A DNA stretch of 64,000 nt from Effusibacillus pohliae DSM 22757 (GCF_000376225.1 NZ_AQXL01000129.1:1-64000), one strand, 5' to 3'. Shown: positions 1 through 8,700, counted from the stretch's first letter. Numbers and translations are program-made. Notes: generated by a model not told the origin, from the letters alone.

Positions 1-210
1 TGGAAGCGAGTGCGAACACGCTATCGGGAACTACGGGCACTGGGTGTGCCGGAATTTGCGGTTCACATCATGGCCAACTCCCGTTGCGGGGCATGGGAAA
101 TGGCCCGCAACCTAAACAATGCCCTTGATACTTCCTATTGGGAAGCACAAGGGCTGAAAAGTTTGCTTGTACGTTATCTGGAACTTCGTCAACCTTTTGG
201 AACCGCCTAG
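1..210 (+). CDS. Group II intron reverse transcriptase/maturase, C-terminal end (partial)
   Basis: The frame is open from the first base and ends at TAG 208-210, so only about 69 C-terminal residues are present. The motifs WKRVRTRYRELRALG, ANSRCGAW and the closing LKSLLVRYLELRQ are typical of the end of group II intron-encoded maturases, which splice the intron and copy it into new DNA sites. Intron RNA domains V and VI follow directly, as expected for an intron-encoded protein in domain IV. The reverse transcriptase domain lies outside the window, so activity cannot be judged. Confidence 0.85.
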   Translation, partial: WKRVRTRYRELRALGVPEFAVHIMANSRCGAWEMARNLNNALDTSYWEAQGLKSLLVRYLELRQPFGTA

Positions 211-271
211 TGCGGACCCGCATGCTAGGTGGTGTGAGAGGACGGGGGTTAGCCGCCCCCTCCTACTCGAT
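196..271 (+). mobile_element. Group II intron 3' end (domains V and VI)
   Basis: Just after the maturase stop, ACCGCCTAG pairs with CTAGGTGGT to form the domain V hairpin with the catalytic CGC region. A GGGGG/CCCCC stem follows, then CCTACTCGAT, which looks like domain VI with its bulged branch-point A and the usual AY 3' end. The intron should end at about 271. The following 114 bases lead into a terC start codon, so the intron sits in a leader region rather than inside a reading frame. Confidence 0.75.
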
Positions 272-385
272 TTGCGGCCCGCTGCCACAACGAAGGGGGC
301 GGGTCTGGAAGGGGAACCCGTCCGAGGCGGGCGCAGCAGCTAGAGCAGTACCGAAAGAAAAATGGGAAAAGAGAGAGTGGGAGAC

Positions 386-484
386 ATGGAATGGTTTTCG
401 CTGGAAGTGTGGTCGGCGTTGCTGGCGATCATCATGATCGACCTGGTGCTGGCCGGGGACAATGCCATCGTGATCGGGCTGGCG
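386..484 (+). pseudogene. TerC-family membrane protein, first 33 codons only
   Basis: The ATG at 386 follows GGGAGAC. The 33 codons encode the conserved start of TerC/YjbE-type integral membrane proteins, including IDLVLAGDNAIVIG, whose acidic residues belong to the family's metal-binding signature. Homologues are over 200 residues long. Here the similarity stops abruptly after an alanine codon at 484, and what follows resembles a group II intron 5' end. No remaining part of terC is found before cydA. The frame itself reads to a stop at 568 with unrelated residues. The protein is almost certainly non-functional unless the missing DNA lies elsewhere. Confidence 0.7.
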
Positions 485-570
485 GTGCGCAGACCAGCCA
501 TGCTGGCGGGTACAAGCCAGTGCTGCCAAGAGGGGAGGGCTCCTGCGACCGCCGGTTCAAAGAATTGACA
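485..570 (+). mobile_element. Group II intron 5' end fragment inside terC
   Basis: The sequence begins GTGCGCAGACC exactly at the point where the TerC reading frame loses similarity. GTGCG at the 5' boundary is the conserved start of bacterial group II introns, and the next bases (GCTGGCGGGTACAAGCCAG) resemble the start of domain I. No reverse transcriptase or domain V follows, so only a remnant is present. Its right end is uncertain, because the cydA upstream region takes over by about 570-600. Confidence 0.5.
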
Positions 571-674
571 TAAAACCGCCACCGAACCGTCAAAGTCTGG
601 CGCGGCAAACCGTCTCTCTCCGTCCTCCGGTTGGATTATCATAAAATAGAAACCGTCAAAGGAGGGTGGAGAGC

Positions 675-2009
675 ATGCTGGATACATTCATGCAAAGCCG
701 AATGCTAACCGGATTGACGCTGGGGTTTCATATCATTTTCGCGACGATCGGCGTCGGCGTGCCAGTCATGATCCTGATCGCCGAATGGATGGGCTTGCGC
801 CGCAACGATCCGCACTATACGCTGCTGGCAAGACGCTGGGCGCGCGGGTTCACCGTAACGGTGGCGGTCGGAGTGGTGACCGGCACGTGCATCGGGCTGC
901 AACTGTCGCTGCTCTGGCCGAGCTTTATGCAGGTGGCTGGACAGGTCATCTCGCTGCCGCTGTTCCTGGAGACGTTCGCCTTTTTCTTTGAGGCGATTTT
1001 TCTCGGCATCTATCTCTATACGTGGGACCGCTTCCAAAACCGGCTGTATCACTGGCTGTTGCTGATTCCCGTGGTGATCGGGTCGTCCGCGTCGGCGTTT
1101 TTCATCACCACGGTCAACGCGTTTATGAATACACCGCAAGGATTCACGCTTGAAAATGGGGTGATCACGTCGATAGAGCCGCTGCAGGCGATGTTCAATC
1201 CGGCAACCCCGACCAAGGTGGCGCACGTTCTCTCCTCTGCGTACTTGACTTCCGCCTTCATTCTGGCCGCGATTACCGCCTGGTCAATCCTGCGCGGCAA
1301 GCGCGGCGACTATTACCGGAAAGCGCTGCGGCTGACGGTGGCGTGGAGTTTTGTGTTTGCCGTGGCGACGGCGGTGATCGGGGACCTGTCCGGCAAATTC
1401 CTGGCAGAGTACCAACCGGAAAAATTGGCCGCTGCCGAATGGCATTTTGTCACAGAGCGCAACGCCGATCTGATCATCGGCGGCGTGTTGGACCCGGTCA
1501 CGCATGAGGTGAAGGGAGGGCTGGTCATCCCCGGGGCGCTCAGCTTTCTGGCACACAGCGATTTCAACGCGGAAGTGAAGGGGTTGAACGAGTTCCCGCA
1601 AGACTTGTGGCCGCCTCTGTACGTGCACTATTTCTTTGATCTGATGGTCGGCATTGGGGTGTATTTGACGATTGTGTCGCTCCTCTTCCTGGTGATCCGC
1701 CGCTGGCGGCCGCAGCACGAGTGGAACCCCTGGTTGCTTCGCCTGATTGTGCTGGGCGGACTGCTCGCCATGCTGGCGATCGAGTTCGGCTGGGTGTTCA
1801 CGGAAATCGGCCGGCAGCCCTGGATTTTGCGCGGGTATATGCGAACGGCGCACGGTGTGACCACCGCCTCCAACGTGGACAAGATGCTGCTTTTGTTCTC
1901 GTTGTTGTACCTGGTACTCGGCATCGTCTGCAGTTACGTACTGGTTCGCATGTTCCGCAAAAATCCGCCTGAATTGGAAATGCAACAGCGGGGCATTCCG
2001 CACCGCTGA
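675..2009 (+). CDS. cydA: Cytochrome bd-type quinol oxidase subunit I
   Basis: The 444-residue protein is subunit I of cytochrome bd, the membrane terminal oxidase that uses quinol to reduce oxygen. It carries the haems. His19 in FHIIFA is the conserved haem ligand near the N-terminus, and GWVFTEIGRQPW near residue 375 is the family signature. The length and the short Q-loop fit the Bacillota form. The ATG at 675 lies 9 bases after AAAGGAGG; a GTG at 666 in the same frame is too close to that site. cydB follows after 27 bases. The upstream region overlaps the terC/intron remnant, so the promoter may be rearranged. A possible -10 TAAAAT lies at 642. Confidence 0.95.
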   Translation: MLDTFMQSRMLTGLTLGFHIIFATIGVGVPVMILIAEWMGLRRNDPHYTLLARRWARGFTVTVAVGVVTGTCIGLQLSLLWPSFMQVAGQVISLPLFLETFAFFFEAIFLGIYLYTWDRFQNRLYHWLLLIPVVIGSSASAFFITTVNAFMNTPQGFTLENGVITSIEPLQAMFNPATPTKVAHVLSSAYLTSAFILAAITAWSILRGKRGDYYRKALRLTVAWSFVFAVATAVIGDLSGKFLAEYQPEKLAAAEWHFVTERNADLIIGGVLDPVTHEVKGGLVIPGALSFLAHSDFNAEVKGLNEFPQDLWPPLYVHYFFDLMVGIGVYLTIVSLLFLVIRRWRPQHEWNPWLLRLIVLGGLLAMLAIEFGWVFTEIGRQPWILRGYMRTAHGVTTASNVDKMLLLFSLLYLVLGIVCSYVLVRMFRKNPPELEMQQRGIPHR

Positions 2010-2036
2010 CCGGTCGCTGGAAGGGAGTGAGGTCAG

Positions 2037-3047
2037 ATGTCGATTGAACTGGTTGGAATCACCGTCCTCTGGATTTTTCTGTACGGCTATCTGATTGTCG
2101 CCTCGATCGATTTCGGGGCCGGGTTTTTCTCCTATTACGGCAGGATCACGGGCAAGGGCGAGATCATCAACGCCGTGATCAACCGTTACCTGTCGCCCGT
2201 CTGGGAAGTGACGAACGTGTTCCTGATTTTCTTTATCGTCGGGATGGTCGGATTTTTTCCGGACACGGCCTACTATTACGGGACCGCCTTGCTGGTACCG
2301 GGCAGCATCGCCTTGATCCTGCTGGCGATTCGCGGCTCGTTCTACGCGTTTCACCAATACGGACAGAAAAAGAGCCATGTGTCCCATTTTCTGTATGGAG
2401 CGACCGGGCTGTTGATTCCGGCTTCACTGGCGACGATTCTGACGATCTCGGAAGGCGGATTTATCGTCAAGCAAGGTGATCAGGTGCACTTGCTGATGGA
2501 CCGCCTGTTCGCCAGCCCCTACTCTTGGTCGGTGGTGTTTCTGGCGCTGGTCAGCGTGTTGTTCATCAGCGCCAGTTTTCTCACCTACTATGCGCATAAA
2601 GCGGAAGACCGCGAGGCGGAGGAACTGCTGCGGATCTGGGCGCTGTTCTGGAGTTTCCCGACGATTTTTGCCAGCTTTCTGGTGTTCGTGTCGCTTCGGA
2701 ACCACAACCTGGACCATTTTAACGCGATGCTGGACCACAGTTGGCTGTTTACGCTGTCGCTGGCCTGCTTCCTGCTGGCCGTCGGGTTGATCCTGCGGCG
2801 AAAATCATACGGGCTGGCGTTCGTGCTGGTCATGCTGCAGTTTGCCAGCGCCTTTTTCGGCTACGGAAAATCGCATCTGCCGTACCTGCTCTATCCGTAC
2901 GTGACGATCCATTCCGGCGTCACCAATCCGGTGATGGGGAAAGCGCTGATCTGGTCGTTTATCGGCGGTTTGTGCCTGCTGGTGCCGTCCTTGTATCTGC
3001 TGCTGCGTCTGTTCCTGTTCGATGCGAAGTATGTGAAGGGAAAATAG
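2037..3047 (+). CDS. cydB: Cytochrome bd-type quinol oxidase subunit II
   Basis: The 336-residue polytopic membrane protein is subunit II of the bd oxidase, the partner needed to hold haem d/b595 and complete the complex. The N-terminus with FLYGYLIVASIDFGAG matches the CydB family, and about eight hydrophobic segments can be seen. It follows cydA with GGGAGTGAGG as the ribosome site and is clearly cotranscribed. No cydC/cydD exporter genes follow; the operon ends at a terminator at about 3205-3233. Confidence 0.93.
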   Translation: MSIELVGITVLWIFLYGYLIVASIDFGAGFFSYYGRITGKGEIINAVINRYLSPVWEVTNVFLIFFIVGMVGFFPDTAYYYGTALLVPGSIALILLAIRGSFYAFHQYGQKKSHVSHFLYGATGLLIPASLATILTISEGGFIVKQGDQVHLLMDRLFASPYSWSVVFLALVSVLFISASFLTYYAHKAEDREAEELLRIWALFWSFPTIFASFLVFVSLRNHNLDHFNAMLDHSWLFTLSLACFLLAVGLILRRKSYGLAFVLVMLQFASAFFGYGKSHLPYLLYPYVTIHSGVTNPVMGKALIWSFIGGLCLLVPSLYLLLRLFLFDAKYVKGK

Positions 3048-3204
3048 GGGCTGCGCTGTCTCGCGGACGAAAAAGCGGTTGACGTTGATGGTTATGAGGC
3101 CGCCAAGGGCTGAAAGAAGAATTGAACCAGGAAATGTTTTGGGACGTCGAACGTACATGTAGACATTTGACCGTTTTGCCTGGCGGTAAGGTTCACTAAA
3201 TAAG

Positions 3205-3233
3205 AAGGGAGCGGCATGTTGTCGCTCTCTTTT
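3205..3233 (+). terminator. Rho-independent terminator after cydAB
   Basis: GAGCGGCA (3209-3216) pairs with TGTCGCTC (3220-3227) around a TGT loop. Further A/G-T/C pairs extend the stem outwards into CTCTTTT. Confidence 0.7.
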
Positions 3234-3461
3234 ACGTTCGTTGCGTTTGCACGTACGTTCGTACGTTCGCGGAACTGAGGAAACGAAAAGCGACCCGCCT
3301 AAGGCGGCTCGCATATCACCAGTATTACGCTCACCAAAATGGCACCTTTGATCGGATTTTTAAGGACCAACAAACTTTTGGAGAGTTGTAAACTTCAAAT
3401 GGCTCGCTCAAGTATGCACTTGTGGGTCGGTTTGCGCCAATGATATGATCGCAACAGGAGT
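3234..3461. other. Non-coding stretch with ACGTTCG repeats and a minus-strand terminator
   Basis: No gene can be supported here. ACGTTCG occurs at 3234, 3255 and 3263. GCGACCCGCC (3290-3299) and GGCGGCTCGC (3303-3312) form a 10-bp stem around TAA, with a T-rich run on the minus strand (3281-3289). This is a good terminator for minus-strand transcription, yet no minus-strand gene lies just to its right, so the gene it served may have been lost. Confidence 0.5.
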
Positions 3462-3830
3462 ATGCAGAAACCGGGAGGGGATGCGGACGTGCGAACGAAT
3501 ACGGGCACAGGTGGGGGCGCGGGACCGGGTGGGCCCGGCTTCCAGGCGTTTCGGACAAAATCGGATTCGCCCTATGCGGAAAGAGCGCGGATGATTGCCA
3601 GGTACGTGGAGCGCGTGGCGGAACGGGCGCCGGAGCCGGATGCGGTGGTTGACACGATCATGCAAGCCGTGCGCTCCCCCTACCCGAATTTGCGCTATCC
3701 GGTGGGGAAGGGCGTGAAACAACAAATTTGGCTGAAACGGGTGCTGCCCTGGCACTGGATCGAGCGGACCTTGCGAAACAATTCCGGTTTTTGCATGCAG
3801 CGAAGGAGGAAGACTGATGGGGCTGTTTGA
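3462..3830 (+). pseudogene. Short-chain dehydrogenase/reductase, C-terminal remnant
   Basis: From about residue 30 the frame reads like the end of an SDR oxidoreductase: SDSPYAERARMIARYVERVA, then VVDTIMQAVRSP, LRYPVGKGVKQQ and a closing LPWHWIERTLR. The nucleotide-binding Gly-rich motif and the Tyr-x3-Lys active site that should precede this are absent, so about two thirds of the gene is missing. The first 25 or so residues (Gly-rich) look like non-coding sequence in frame. The frame runs 14 bases into the VOC gene, suggesting the two were once coupled. Confidence 0.6.
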
Positions 3831-4188
3831 ACGGATCGATACCGTGATCGTGCGGGTGAAAAATATCCGGAAAGCCCGCAAGTGGTACGAGGAGGTGCTG
3901 GAATTGACCCCGCTCTATGTGGGGGAGGACGATCACAGGATCGTGATTTTCAAGGTGGGCGAAGAAACGCCGCTGACGCTCTATGAGCTGCATTCGGACG
4001 AAGTGATGCCGGCCCGGCGGTTTGCCACCGCCTATCCGATTTTCTTCACATCCGATATCGAGGGAACCTATGAGAAACTGAAAAGCCGCGGTGTCGAAGT
4101 AGAGGAGTTGCAGGACGACGGAACGGTCAGGTTCTTCGGGTTCCGAGATCCGGACGGGAACCGGCTGGAAGTTTGCTGCTGGGAATAG
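3817..4188 (+). CDS. VOC-family (glyoxalase/bleomycin resistance fold) protein
   Basis: A 123-residue single-unit vicinal oxygen chelate protein. It shows the paired beta-alpha-beta modules of the fold: an opening [22 protein letters not shown] and a closing [15 protein letters not shown], where the final Glu is a usual metal ligand. Members bind a divalent metal and act as isomerases, dioxygenases or drug-binding proteins; the substrate here cannot be named. The AAGGAGGAAGACTG before the ATG fixes the start. It overlaps the SDR remnant and is followed after 89 bases by phnC. Confidence 0.85.
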   Translation: MGLFERIDTVIVRVKNIRKARKWYEEVLELTPLYVGEDDHRIVIFKVGEETPLTLYELHSDEVMPARRFATAYPIFFTSDIEGTYEKLKSRGVEVEELQDDGTVRFFGFRDPDGNRLEVCCWE

Positions 4189-4277
4189 AATGGCAGAAAA
4201 GAGGAAAACGGGTACGATTTGTCGAAGCAATCTGTCAAACAAGCGGCAATGAAAAATTAAAAAAGGTTGGTTCCGGC

Positions 4278-5051
4278 ATGATTGAATTCAGACAGGTTTC
4301 GAAAGTGTACCCAAATGGAACGGTCGGTTTGAGAGACATCAATCTGACGATTCACAGAGGGGAATTTGTCGTGATCGTCGGCTTGTCCGGCGCAGGAAAA
4401 TCGACTTTGCTGCGTTCGATTAACCGGCTGCACGACATCACGCACGGGGAGATATGGATCGACGGCCAATCGATCACCGCCGCAACCGGTAAACAGCTGC
4501 GGCGGATGCGCCGGGATATCGGGATGATTTTTCAGAATTTCAATCTGGTGAAGCGCTCGTCCGTGATCCGCAACGTGTTGTCCGGCCGCGTCGCGTACCA
4601 TTCGACCTTGCGGACGATGCTCGGTCTGTTCCCGAAGGAAGATGTGGAAATCGCCTTGCGGGCTCTGGAGCGGGTCAACATCCGGGAAAAAGCTTACGTG
4701 CGCGCCGATCAACTGTCCGGCGGGCAGCAGCAGCGGGTGTCGATCGCCCGTGCATTGGCACAGGAGCCGAAAATTATCCTGGCGGATGAGCCGGTCGCAT
4801 CGCTCGATCCGTTGACCACCAGGCAGGTGATGGACGACCTGAAACGGATCAACCGGGAGTTGGGCATCACGACGGTGGTGAACCTGCACTTCGTCGATTT
4901 GGCGCGGGAATACGCCACGCGGATTATCGGCCTGCGGGCGGGACAGGTGGTGTTCGACGGCCCGGTGGAGGCGGCGACCGATGACGTGTTTGCCGAGATT
5001 TACGGCCGTCCGATCAAACAGGACGAGCTGTTGGGAGTGGACGCCGAATGA
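4278..5051 (+). CDS. phnC: Phosphonate ABC transporter, ATP-binding protein
   Basis: A 257-residue ABC ATPase that powers phosphonate (or phosphite) uptake. It has Walker A GLSGAGKS (residues 35-42), the signature [15 protein letters not shown], and Walker [12 protein letters not shown]. The region between Walker A and the signature ([20 protein letters not shown]) is characteristic of PhnC. An in-frame extension upstream to 4173 lacks a ribosome site and similarity, so ATG 4278 is used although its own site is weak. The stop overlaps the start of phnE (ATGA). Confidence 0.93.
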   Translation: MIEFRQVSKVYPNGTVGLRDINLTIHRGEFVVIVGLSGAGKSTLLRSINRLHDITHGEIWIDGQSITAATGKQLRRMRRDIGMIFQNFNLVKRSSVIRNVLSGRVAYHSTLRTMLGLFPKEDVEIALRALERVNIREKAYVRADQLSGGQQQRVSIARALAQEPKIILADEPVASLDPLTTRQVMDDLKRINRELGITTVVNLHFVDLAREYATRIIGLRAGQVVFDGPVEAATDDVFAEIYGRPIKQDELLGVDAE

Positions 5052-5827
5052 GCCGCGACACCTTCACACCTCCGCCCAAAACGAAATCGGTGCTGACGGC
5101 GGTTCTCCTGTTGTTGCTGCTGTGGGGGAGCGCCTACAAAACGGACGCGACGATTGCGCAGCTGATTCAGGGATTTCCGGAGATGGGCAATCTGTTGCTC
5201 GACATGTGGCCGCCCGACTGGTCGTACATCAGCGTCATCTGGCAGCCGATGCTGGAAACCATCCAAATGGCGGTCGTCGGCAGCACGGCAGGCGCTTTGC
5301 TGGCGATTCCGGTGGCGCTGTTGGCCGCCCGCAACGTGACGAAAAGCCCGCTGTTGTATTATCCCGCCCGTTTTCTTTTGAATTTGGTGCGGACGATTCC
5401 CGATTTGCTGTTCGCCTCGATTTTTGTGGCGATTTTTGGCCTCGGCCCGTTTGCCGGGGTGCTGGCGCTGGCGTTTTTCTCGTTCGGGATGATCGCCAAA
5501 CTGGCATACGAATCGGTTGAAGCGATCGATCCCGGTCCGCTGGAAGCGATGACTTCGGTTGGCGCCAACAAACTGCAATGGATTCATTTCGGCGTGGTGC
5601 CGCAGGTGACCGCCCAGTTCATGTCGTTTTTTCTGTACACGTTTGAAGTCAATGTGCGGGCGGCGGCGGTGCTCGGGCTGGTGGGCGCCGGCGGGATCGG
5701 ATTGCTGCTCGACCGTTCTCTCAACCAACTGCGCTACGACCGGGCGTCGATGATCATTCTGTTGACCTTGGCGGCCGTTTTGCTGATCGATACTATCAGT
5801 ACGAAAATCCGGGAGAAGCTGCTATGA
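5048..5827 (+). CDS. phnE: Phosphonate ABC transporter permease (first of two)
   Basis: A 259-residue inner-membrane permease with an N-terminal transmembrane helix and a core of about five more. The EAA loop reads [20 protein letters not shown], followed by GAGGIG. PhnE forms the channel driven by PhnC and fed by PhnD. Start and stop overlap phnC and the next permease by ATGA, so the three are translationally coupled. Two different PhnE proteins in a row suggest a heterodimeric channel, common in Bacillota. Confidence 0.92.
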   Translation: MSRDTFTPPPKTKSVLTAVLLLLLLWGSAYKTDATIAQLIQGFPEMGNLLLDMWPPDWSYISVIWQPMLETIQMAVVGSTAGALLAIPVALLAARNVTKSPLLYYPARFLLNLVRTIPDLLFASIFVAIFGLGPFAGVLALAFFSFGMIAKLAYESVEAIDPGPLEAMTSVGANKLQWIHFGVVPQVTAQFMSFFLYTFEVNVRAAAVLGLVGAGGIGLLLDRSLNQLRYDRASMIILLTLAAVLLIDTISTKIREKLL

Positions 5828-6621
5828 GAAACGAAGTGTTGAAAAAACCGCTGAAAGTTCGAATCCGTGTGTGGCTGGTTGCGCTGCTTGTATTGGCCAT
5901 CTACGCCTGGTCGCTCTCCGGCATCCCGTTCACCGGCTTGAAAGAAACGGCCGGGGATGTCACCGTGTCGATTTTGCAAGGGCTGTTGCATCCTGACTGG
6001 TCGTACGTGTATATCCCGGAAGGGGAAGATTTGCTGCGCGGATTGCTGGATACGCTGGCGATTTCGGTGCTGGGCACATTTATCTCGGCGATTTTGTGTG
6101 TCCCGTTCGCGTTTGTGGCGGCCAACAATATGAACCGGTTGAAGATCGTGACCGGCCTTGGCAAATTTTTTCTGAGTGTGGTGCGCACCTTTCCGGAAAT
6201 TGTGATGGCCATCCTGTTCATCAAAGCGGTCGGTCCGGGTGCTTATGCCGGGGTGCTGGCGCTTGGCATCCATTCGATCGGCATGCTGGGAAAACTGTTT
6301 TCGGAAGTGATCGAAAACATGGATCTCGGCCCGACGGAAGCGTTGGCCGCCTGCGGTGCCAGCCGGCTGCAGACGCTCTGGTTTGCGGTGATTCCGCAGG
6401 TGCTGCCGGAATTTTTCTCGTTGAGTCTCTACCGGTTCGAAATAAACGTCCGTTCCGCGACGATCCTCGGGATCATCGGGGCGGGCGGCATCGGAACGCC
6501 GCTGATCTTCGCTTTGGAAGCAAGAAGCTGGGACCGGGTGGTGATTATCCTGCTAGGGATTATTGTGATGGTCTCGCTGATCGACCTGATTTCCGGCTAT
6601 ATCCGCAAAAAACTGGTGTAG
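5824..6621 (+). CDS. phnE: Phosphonate ABC transporter permease (second of two)
   Basis: A 265-residue paralogue of the preceding permease, with EAA loop ENMDLGPTEALAACGASRLQ and the same GAGGIG motif. It is probably the second half of the transport channel. It is the last gene of the plus-strand operon. The expected binding protein phnD is not downstream but on the opposite strand about 1 kb away, behind an unrelated deacetylase gene. No C-P lyase genes are in the window, so the transporter may import phosphonates or phosphite for use elsewhere. Confidence 0.92.
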   Translation: MRNEVLKKPLKVRIRVWLVALLVLAIYAWSLSGIPFTGLKETAGDVTVSILQGLLHPDWSYVYIPEGEDLLRGLLDTLAISVLGTFISAILCVPFAFVAANNMNRLKIVTGLGKFFLSVVRTFPEIVMAILFIKAVGPGAYAGVLALGIHSIGMLGKLFSEVIENMDLGPTEALAACGASRLQTLWFAVIPQVLPEFFSLSLYRFEINVRSATILGIIGAGGIGTPLIFALEARSWDRVVIILLGIIVMVSLIDLISGYIRKKLV

Positions 6622-6672
6622 GCGGATTCGTTTATTCTTCTTGAACTTAGACCCTCGGCTCTTATTGACTTG

Positions 6673-7533
6673 TTAACGAGTGTTGGTACTTTTGGCAGTC
6701 GTATATTTTTGTATCTTTTCAAGCAGTTGTTCAACAGTTAGGCCATCTGCCGAAATACGATACACGAGTTTCTGATTGCGGTCATTGATACCTTCATTTG
6801 TGGTTAGGAATACCTTCATGCCAAGCTGGTTGCAGACTTCAAGAATGGTATCGTTATATACACCACCCGGAAAGCACAAAACCCGGTGAGGTTGATGTCC
6901 AAGTTCTTCTTCGAGTCTCTTTTCCGCCAAGGCAAGATCATCATATATTCTTTGCCGGTATTCTTCCTGTGTTTCCAGACGATTTTTTTCCGGAAGAAAA
7001 ATTGGGCTGGCAAAGGTTGTGCTGTGATTAATAAATTCGTGAGAGTCATAAGTGTGATTGTAAAACTCTATTCCGTTCTTCTTCATTTCTCTCATTTGAT
7101 CCCAGGTTAGATGGGGGATTTTTTTCGGGTCAAAGTGATCTGTTGATCCGACAATGACATAATTAGATGCCGAAAGACCGCGTTTCTTCAACTCAGGGTA
7201 AACATATGTGTAAAAACTTTCATACCCATCATCAAATGTCAAAACGACCGCATTTTCGGGGATGCTCTGTTCTCCTTTCACGAAAGACAAATAATCACTC
7301 ATGCGAATAAAGTGAAAACCTTGTTCTCGCATCGTATCAAGATGACGGGTAAGATTCTCAAGCGTAATAGAAGATCCTCTTTGCTCTGGATCAATATGGT
7401 GATACATCAATACAATCACTTGATCTTGATAGTAAACTCGTTTGATAGATCTTGTTTCAATTGCATCTGAGGAACAACTGGTGGAAAAGATTGAAACAAA
7501 AAGCAATGGTACGAAAAAAGTAAAACGGTTCAT
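6673..7533 (-). CDS. Polysaccharide deacetylase family lipoprotein
   Basis: A 286-residue protein with a lipoprotein signal peptide (hydrophobic stretch, then STSC) and a NodB-type deacetylase domain. VVLTFDDGY (about residue 96) holds the metal-binding/catalytic Asp pair, and YNHTYDSHEF matches the zinc-binding His motif, with FPGG near residue 220. These enzymes remove acetyl groups from cell-wall or exopolysaccharide sugars; the IcaB/PgaB-like arrangement is possible. Its base composition is clearly more AT-rich than its neighbours, and it splits phnCEE from phnD. Copies of ACCCTCGG lie at 6651 and 7570 on either side, pointing to insertion. Confidence 0.85.
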   Translation of the reverse strand: MNRFTFFVPLLFVSIFSTSCSSDAIETRSIKRVYYQDQVIVLMYHHIDPEQRGSSITLENLTRHLDTMREQGFHFIRMSDYLSFVKGEQSIPENAVVLTFDDGYESFYTYVYPELKKRGLSASNYVIVGSTDHFDPKKIPHLTWDQMREMKKNGIEFYNHTYDSHEFINHSTTFASPIFLPEKNRLETQEEYRQRIYDDLALAEKRLEEELGHQPHRVLCFPGGVYNDTILEVCNQLGMKVFLTTNEGINDRNQKLVYRISADGLTVEQLLEKIQKYTTAKSTNTR

Positions 7534-7569
7534 TTTGTTCCCTCCGGATCACCTGATAATACGAAGATA

Positions 7570-7590
7570 ACCCTCGGATAGTCCGAGGGT
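7570..7590 (-). terminator. Hairpin after phnD
   Basis: ACCCTCGGA and TCCGAGGGT form a perfect 9-bp stem around TAG, 28 bases beyond the phnD stop. The tail on the minus strand is TATCTT, so termination may be only moderate. Confidence 0.55.
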
Positions 7591-7617
7591 CGCCTTGTTT
7601 CATCCAATCATCCAACT

Positions 7618-8565
7618 TTATTTTTTCTGGCCGACCAGTTTGGCGTATTCGCGCACGATGTCGAACTTCTTGTCGTCCGACGGGACATAGCCCTGATGGG
7701 TGTAGATGTCCTGGATCACTTTCTTGCCTTCCGGATCCTTGGCGATCTCGATAAACGCTTGTTGGAGTTTCTTCCGGAATTCCTGGTCCATGTCGCTGCG
7801 CACCGAGATCGTGTCGTTCGGGATCGGCTGCGTGAACATCAGAACCCGCGTTTTCTGCACGGCGTCCGGCACATCTTTCATCTGTGCCCGGATGTCCTGG
7901 AACACGGCCGCCGCATCCACTTGACCGTTCAGTACGGCCAGCACCGCTTTGTCATGCCCTTTCACCGTCACGCTGCCGGGCAAATCTTTATCCGGATCGA
8001 TCCCCGCTTTTTTCAGTTCGGCTGCCGGCCAAACGTAACCGGCCGAGGAAGTGACGTCCTGCCATGCCATTTTCTTGCCTTTCAGGTCCTGGATCGTCTT
8101 GATGGGCGAATCGGCTTTGACGATAATCATCGACTTGTAAAAATCTACTAATTGGTCGGTCGGTTTGCCTGTTGCATCGTCGACGCCGAAGCGCTGTGCC
8201 TGCAGCAGCACGTCTGCCGCTTTCTTTTCGTCATGCGCCAGCACGTACGCGTTGGGAGGCAGGAATCCGACATCCACCTTCTTCGAAGCCATCGCTTCAA
8301 TAATCGTATTGTAGTTGGTGGAAACGCTGACTTTAACCGGAATGCCCAGTTTGTCACCGAGCAATTTTTCCAGCGGTTTCGCTTTTGCTTCCAGCTTTTC
8401 TGCATTTTGCGAAGGAACGAATTGGACATTCAATTCTTTCGGAACATACCCTTTGCCGGCTCCGCCCTGCCCCGTGGGCGGCGCGTTGTCCTTGCCGCCG
8501 CAACCTGCGAGCAGGACGCCTGACAATAGGATCGAAAAACCTGTTGCCACTGCTTTTTTTAACAT
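7618..8565 (-). CDS. phnD: Phosphate/phosphite/phosphonate ABC transporter substrate-binding lipoprotein
   Basis: The 315-residue protein begins with a lipoprotein signal (MLKKAVATGF, then LLAGCGG), which would anchor it on the outer face of the membrane. The body is a PhnD-type binding protein: LNVQFVPSQNAEKL, then VDVGFLPPNAYV, SMIIVKADSPI, and ASSAGY-like TSSAGYVWPA that contacts the phosphonate group. It would deliver ligand to PhnE/PhnC, although it lies on the opposite strand and is transcribed separately. Its promoter region carries a PhoP-box-like repeat, consistent with induction by phosphate starvation. Confidence 0.92.
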   Translation of the reverse strand: MLKKAVATGFSILLSGVLLAGCGGKDNAPPTGQGGAGKGYVPKELNVQFVPSQNAEKLEAKAKPLEKLLGDKLGIPVKVSVSTNYNTIIEAMASKKVDVGFLPPNAYVLAHDEKKAADVLLQAQRFGVDDATGKPTDQLVDFYKSMIIVKADSPIKTIQDLKGKKMAWQDVTSSAGYVWPAAELKKAGIDPDKDLPGSVTVKGHDKAVLAVLNGQVDAAAVFQDIRAQMKDVPDAVQKTRVLMFTQPIPNDTISVRSDMDQEFRKKLQQAFIEIAKDPEGKKVIQDIYTHQGYVPSDDKKFDIVREYAKLVGQKK

Positions 8566-8604
8566 GACAAGTAACCCCCATAATGTGGTATGCGCTCCAA
8601 GATT

Positions 8605-8649
8605 ACTATAACATATACTTCCGACGCTTTCATGTTAATGCCATGTAAA
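8605..8649 (-). promoter_or_regulatory. phnD promoter with PhoP-box-like direct repeat
   Basis: Read on the minus strand, TTTACA (8649-8644) and TTAACA (8638-8633) are spaced by 5 bases, giving an 11-bp period. That is the arrangement of PhoP boxes in Bacillus (TTHAYA repeats). A -10-like TATAGT lies at 8610-8605, so the repeat would sit at about -40 to -58, the place used by PhoP to activate. Only two repeat units are clear. Confidence 0.5.
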
Positions 8650-8700
8650 TTTTTTCACAGCTGCTGGCCCGATTTTTTAAGGGTGGAATGGTGGGGTCGG

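Noticed and set aside
273-385. A manganese (yybP-ykoY) riboswitch ahead of terC
   Set aside because: TerC-type genes are often preceded by this riboswitch, but the leader lacks the expected GGGGAGUAGC and GUCAGC-type segments. Only a small CGGGT/ACCCG hairpin is seen.
1284-2387. Long open frame antisense to cydA and cydB (367 codons)
   Set aside because: It is low-complexity (His, Gln, Arg rich), has no family similarity and lies opposite two clear genes. The same holds for other long antisense frames in this GC-rich window, such as 33572-35005, 37799-39151 and 46530-47903.
3331-3430. Transposase tail on the minus strand near cydB
   Set aside because: A minus-strand frame ending LKIRSKVPFW vaguely recalls a transposase end and has a terminator after it, but the match is too short to support.
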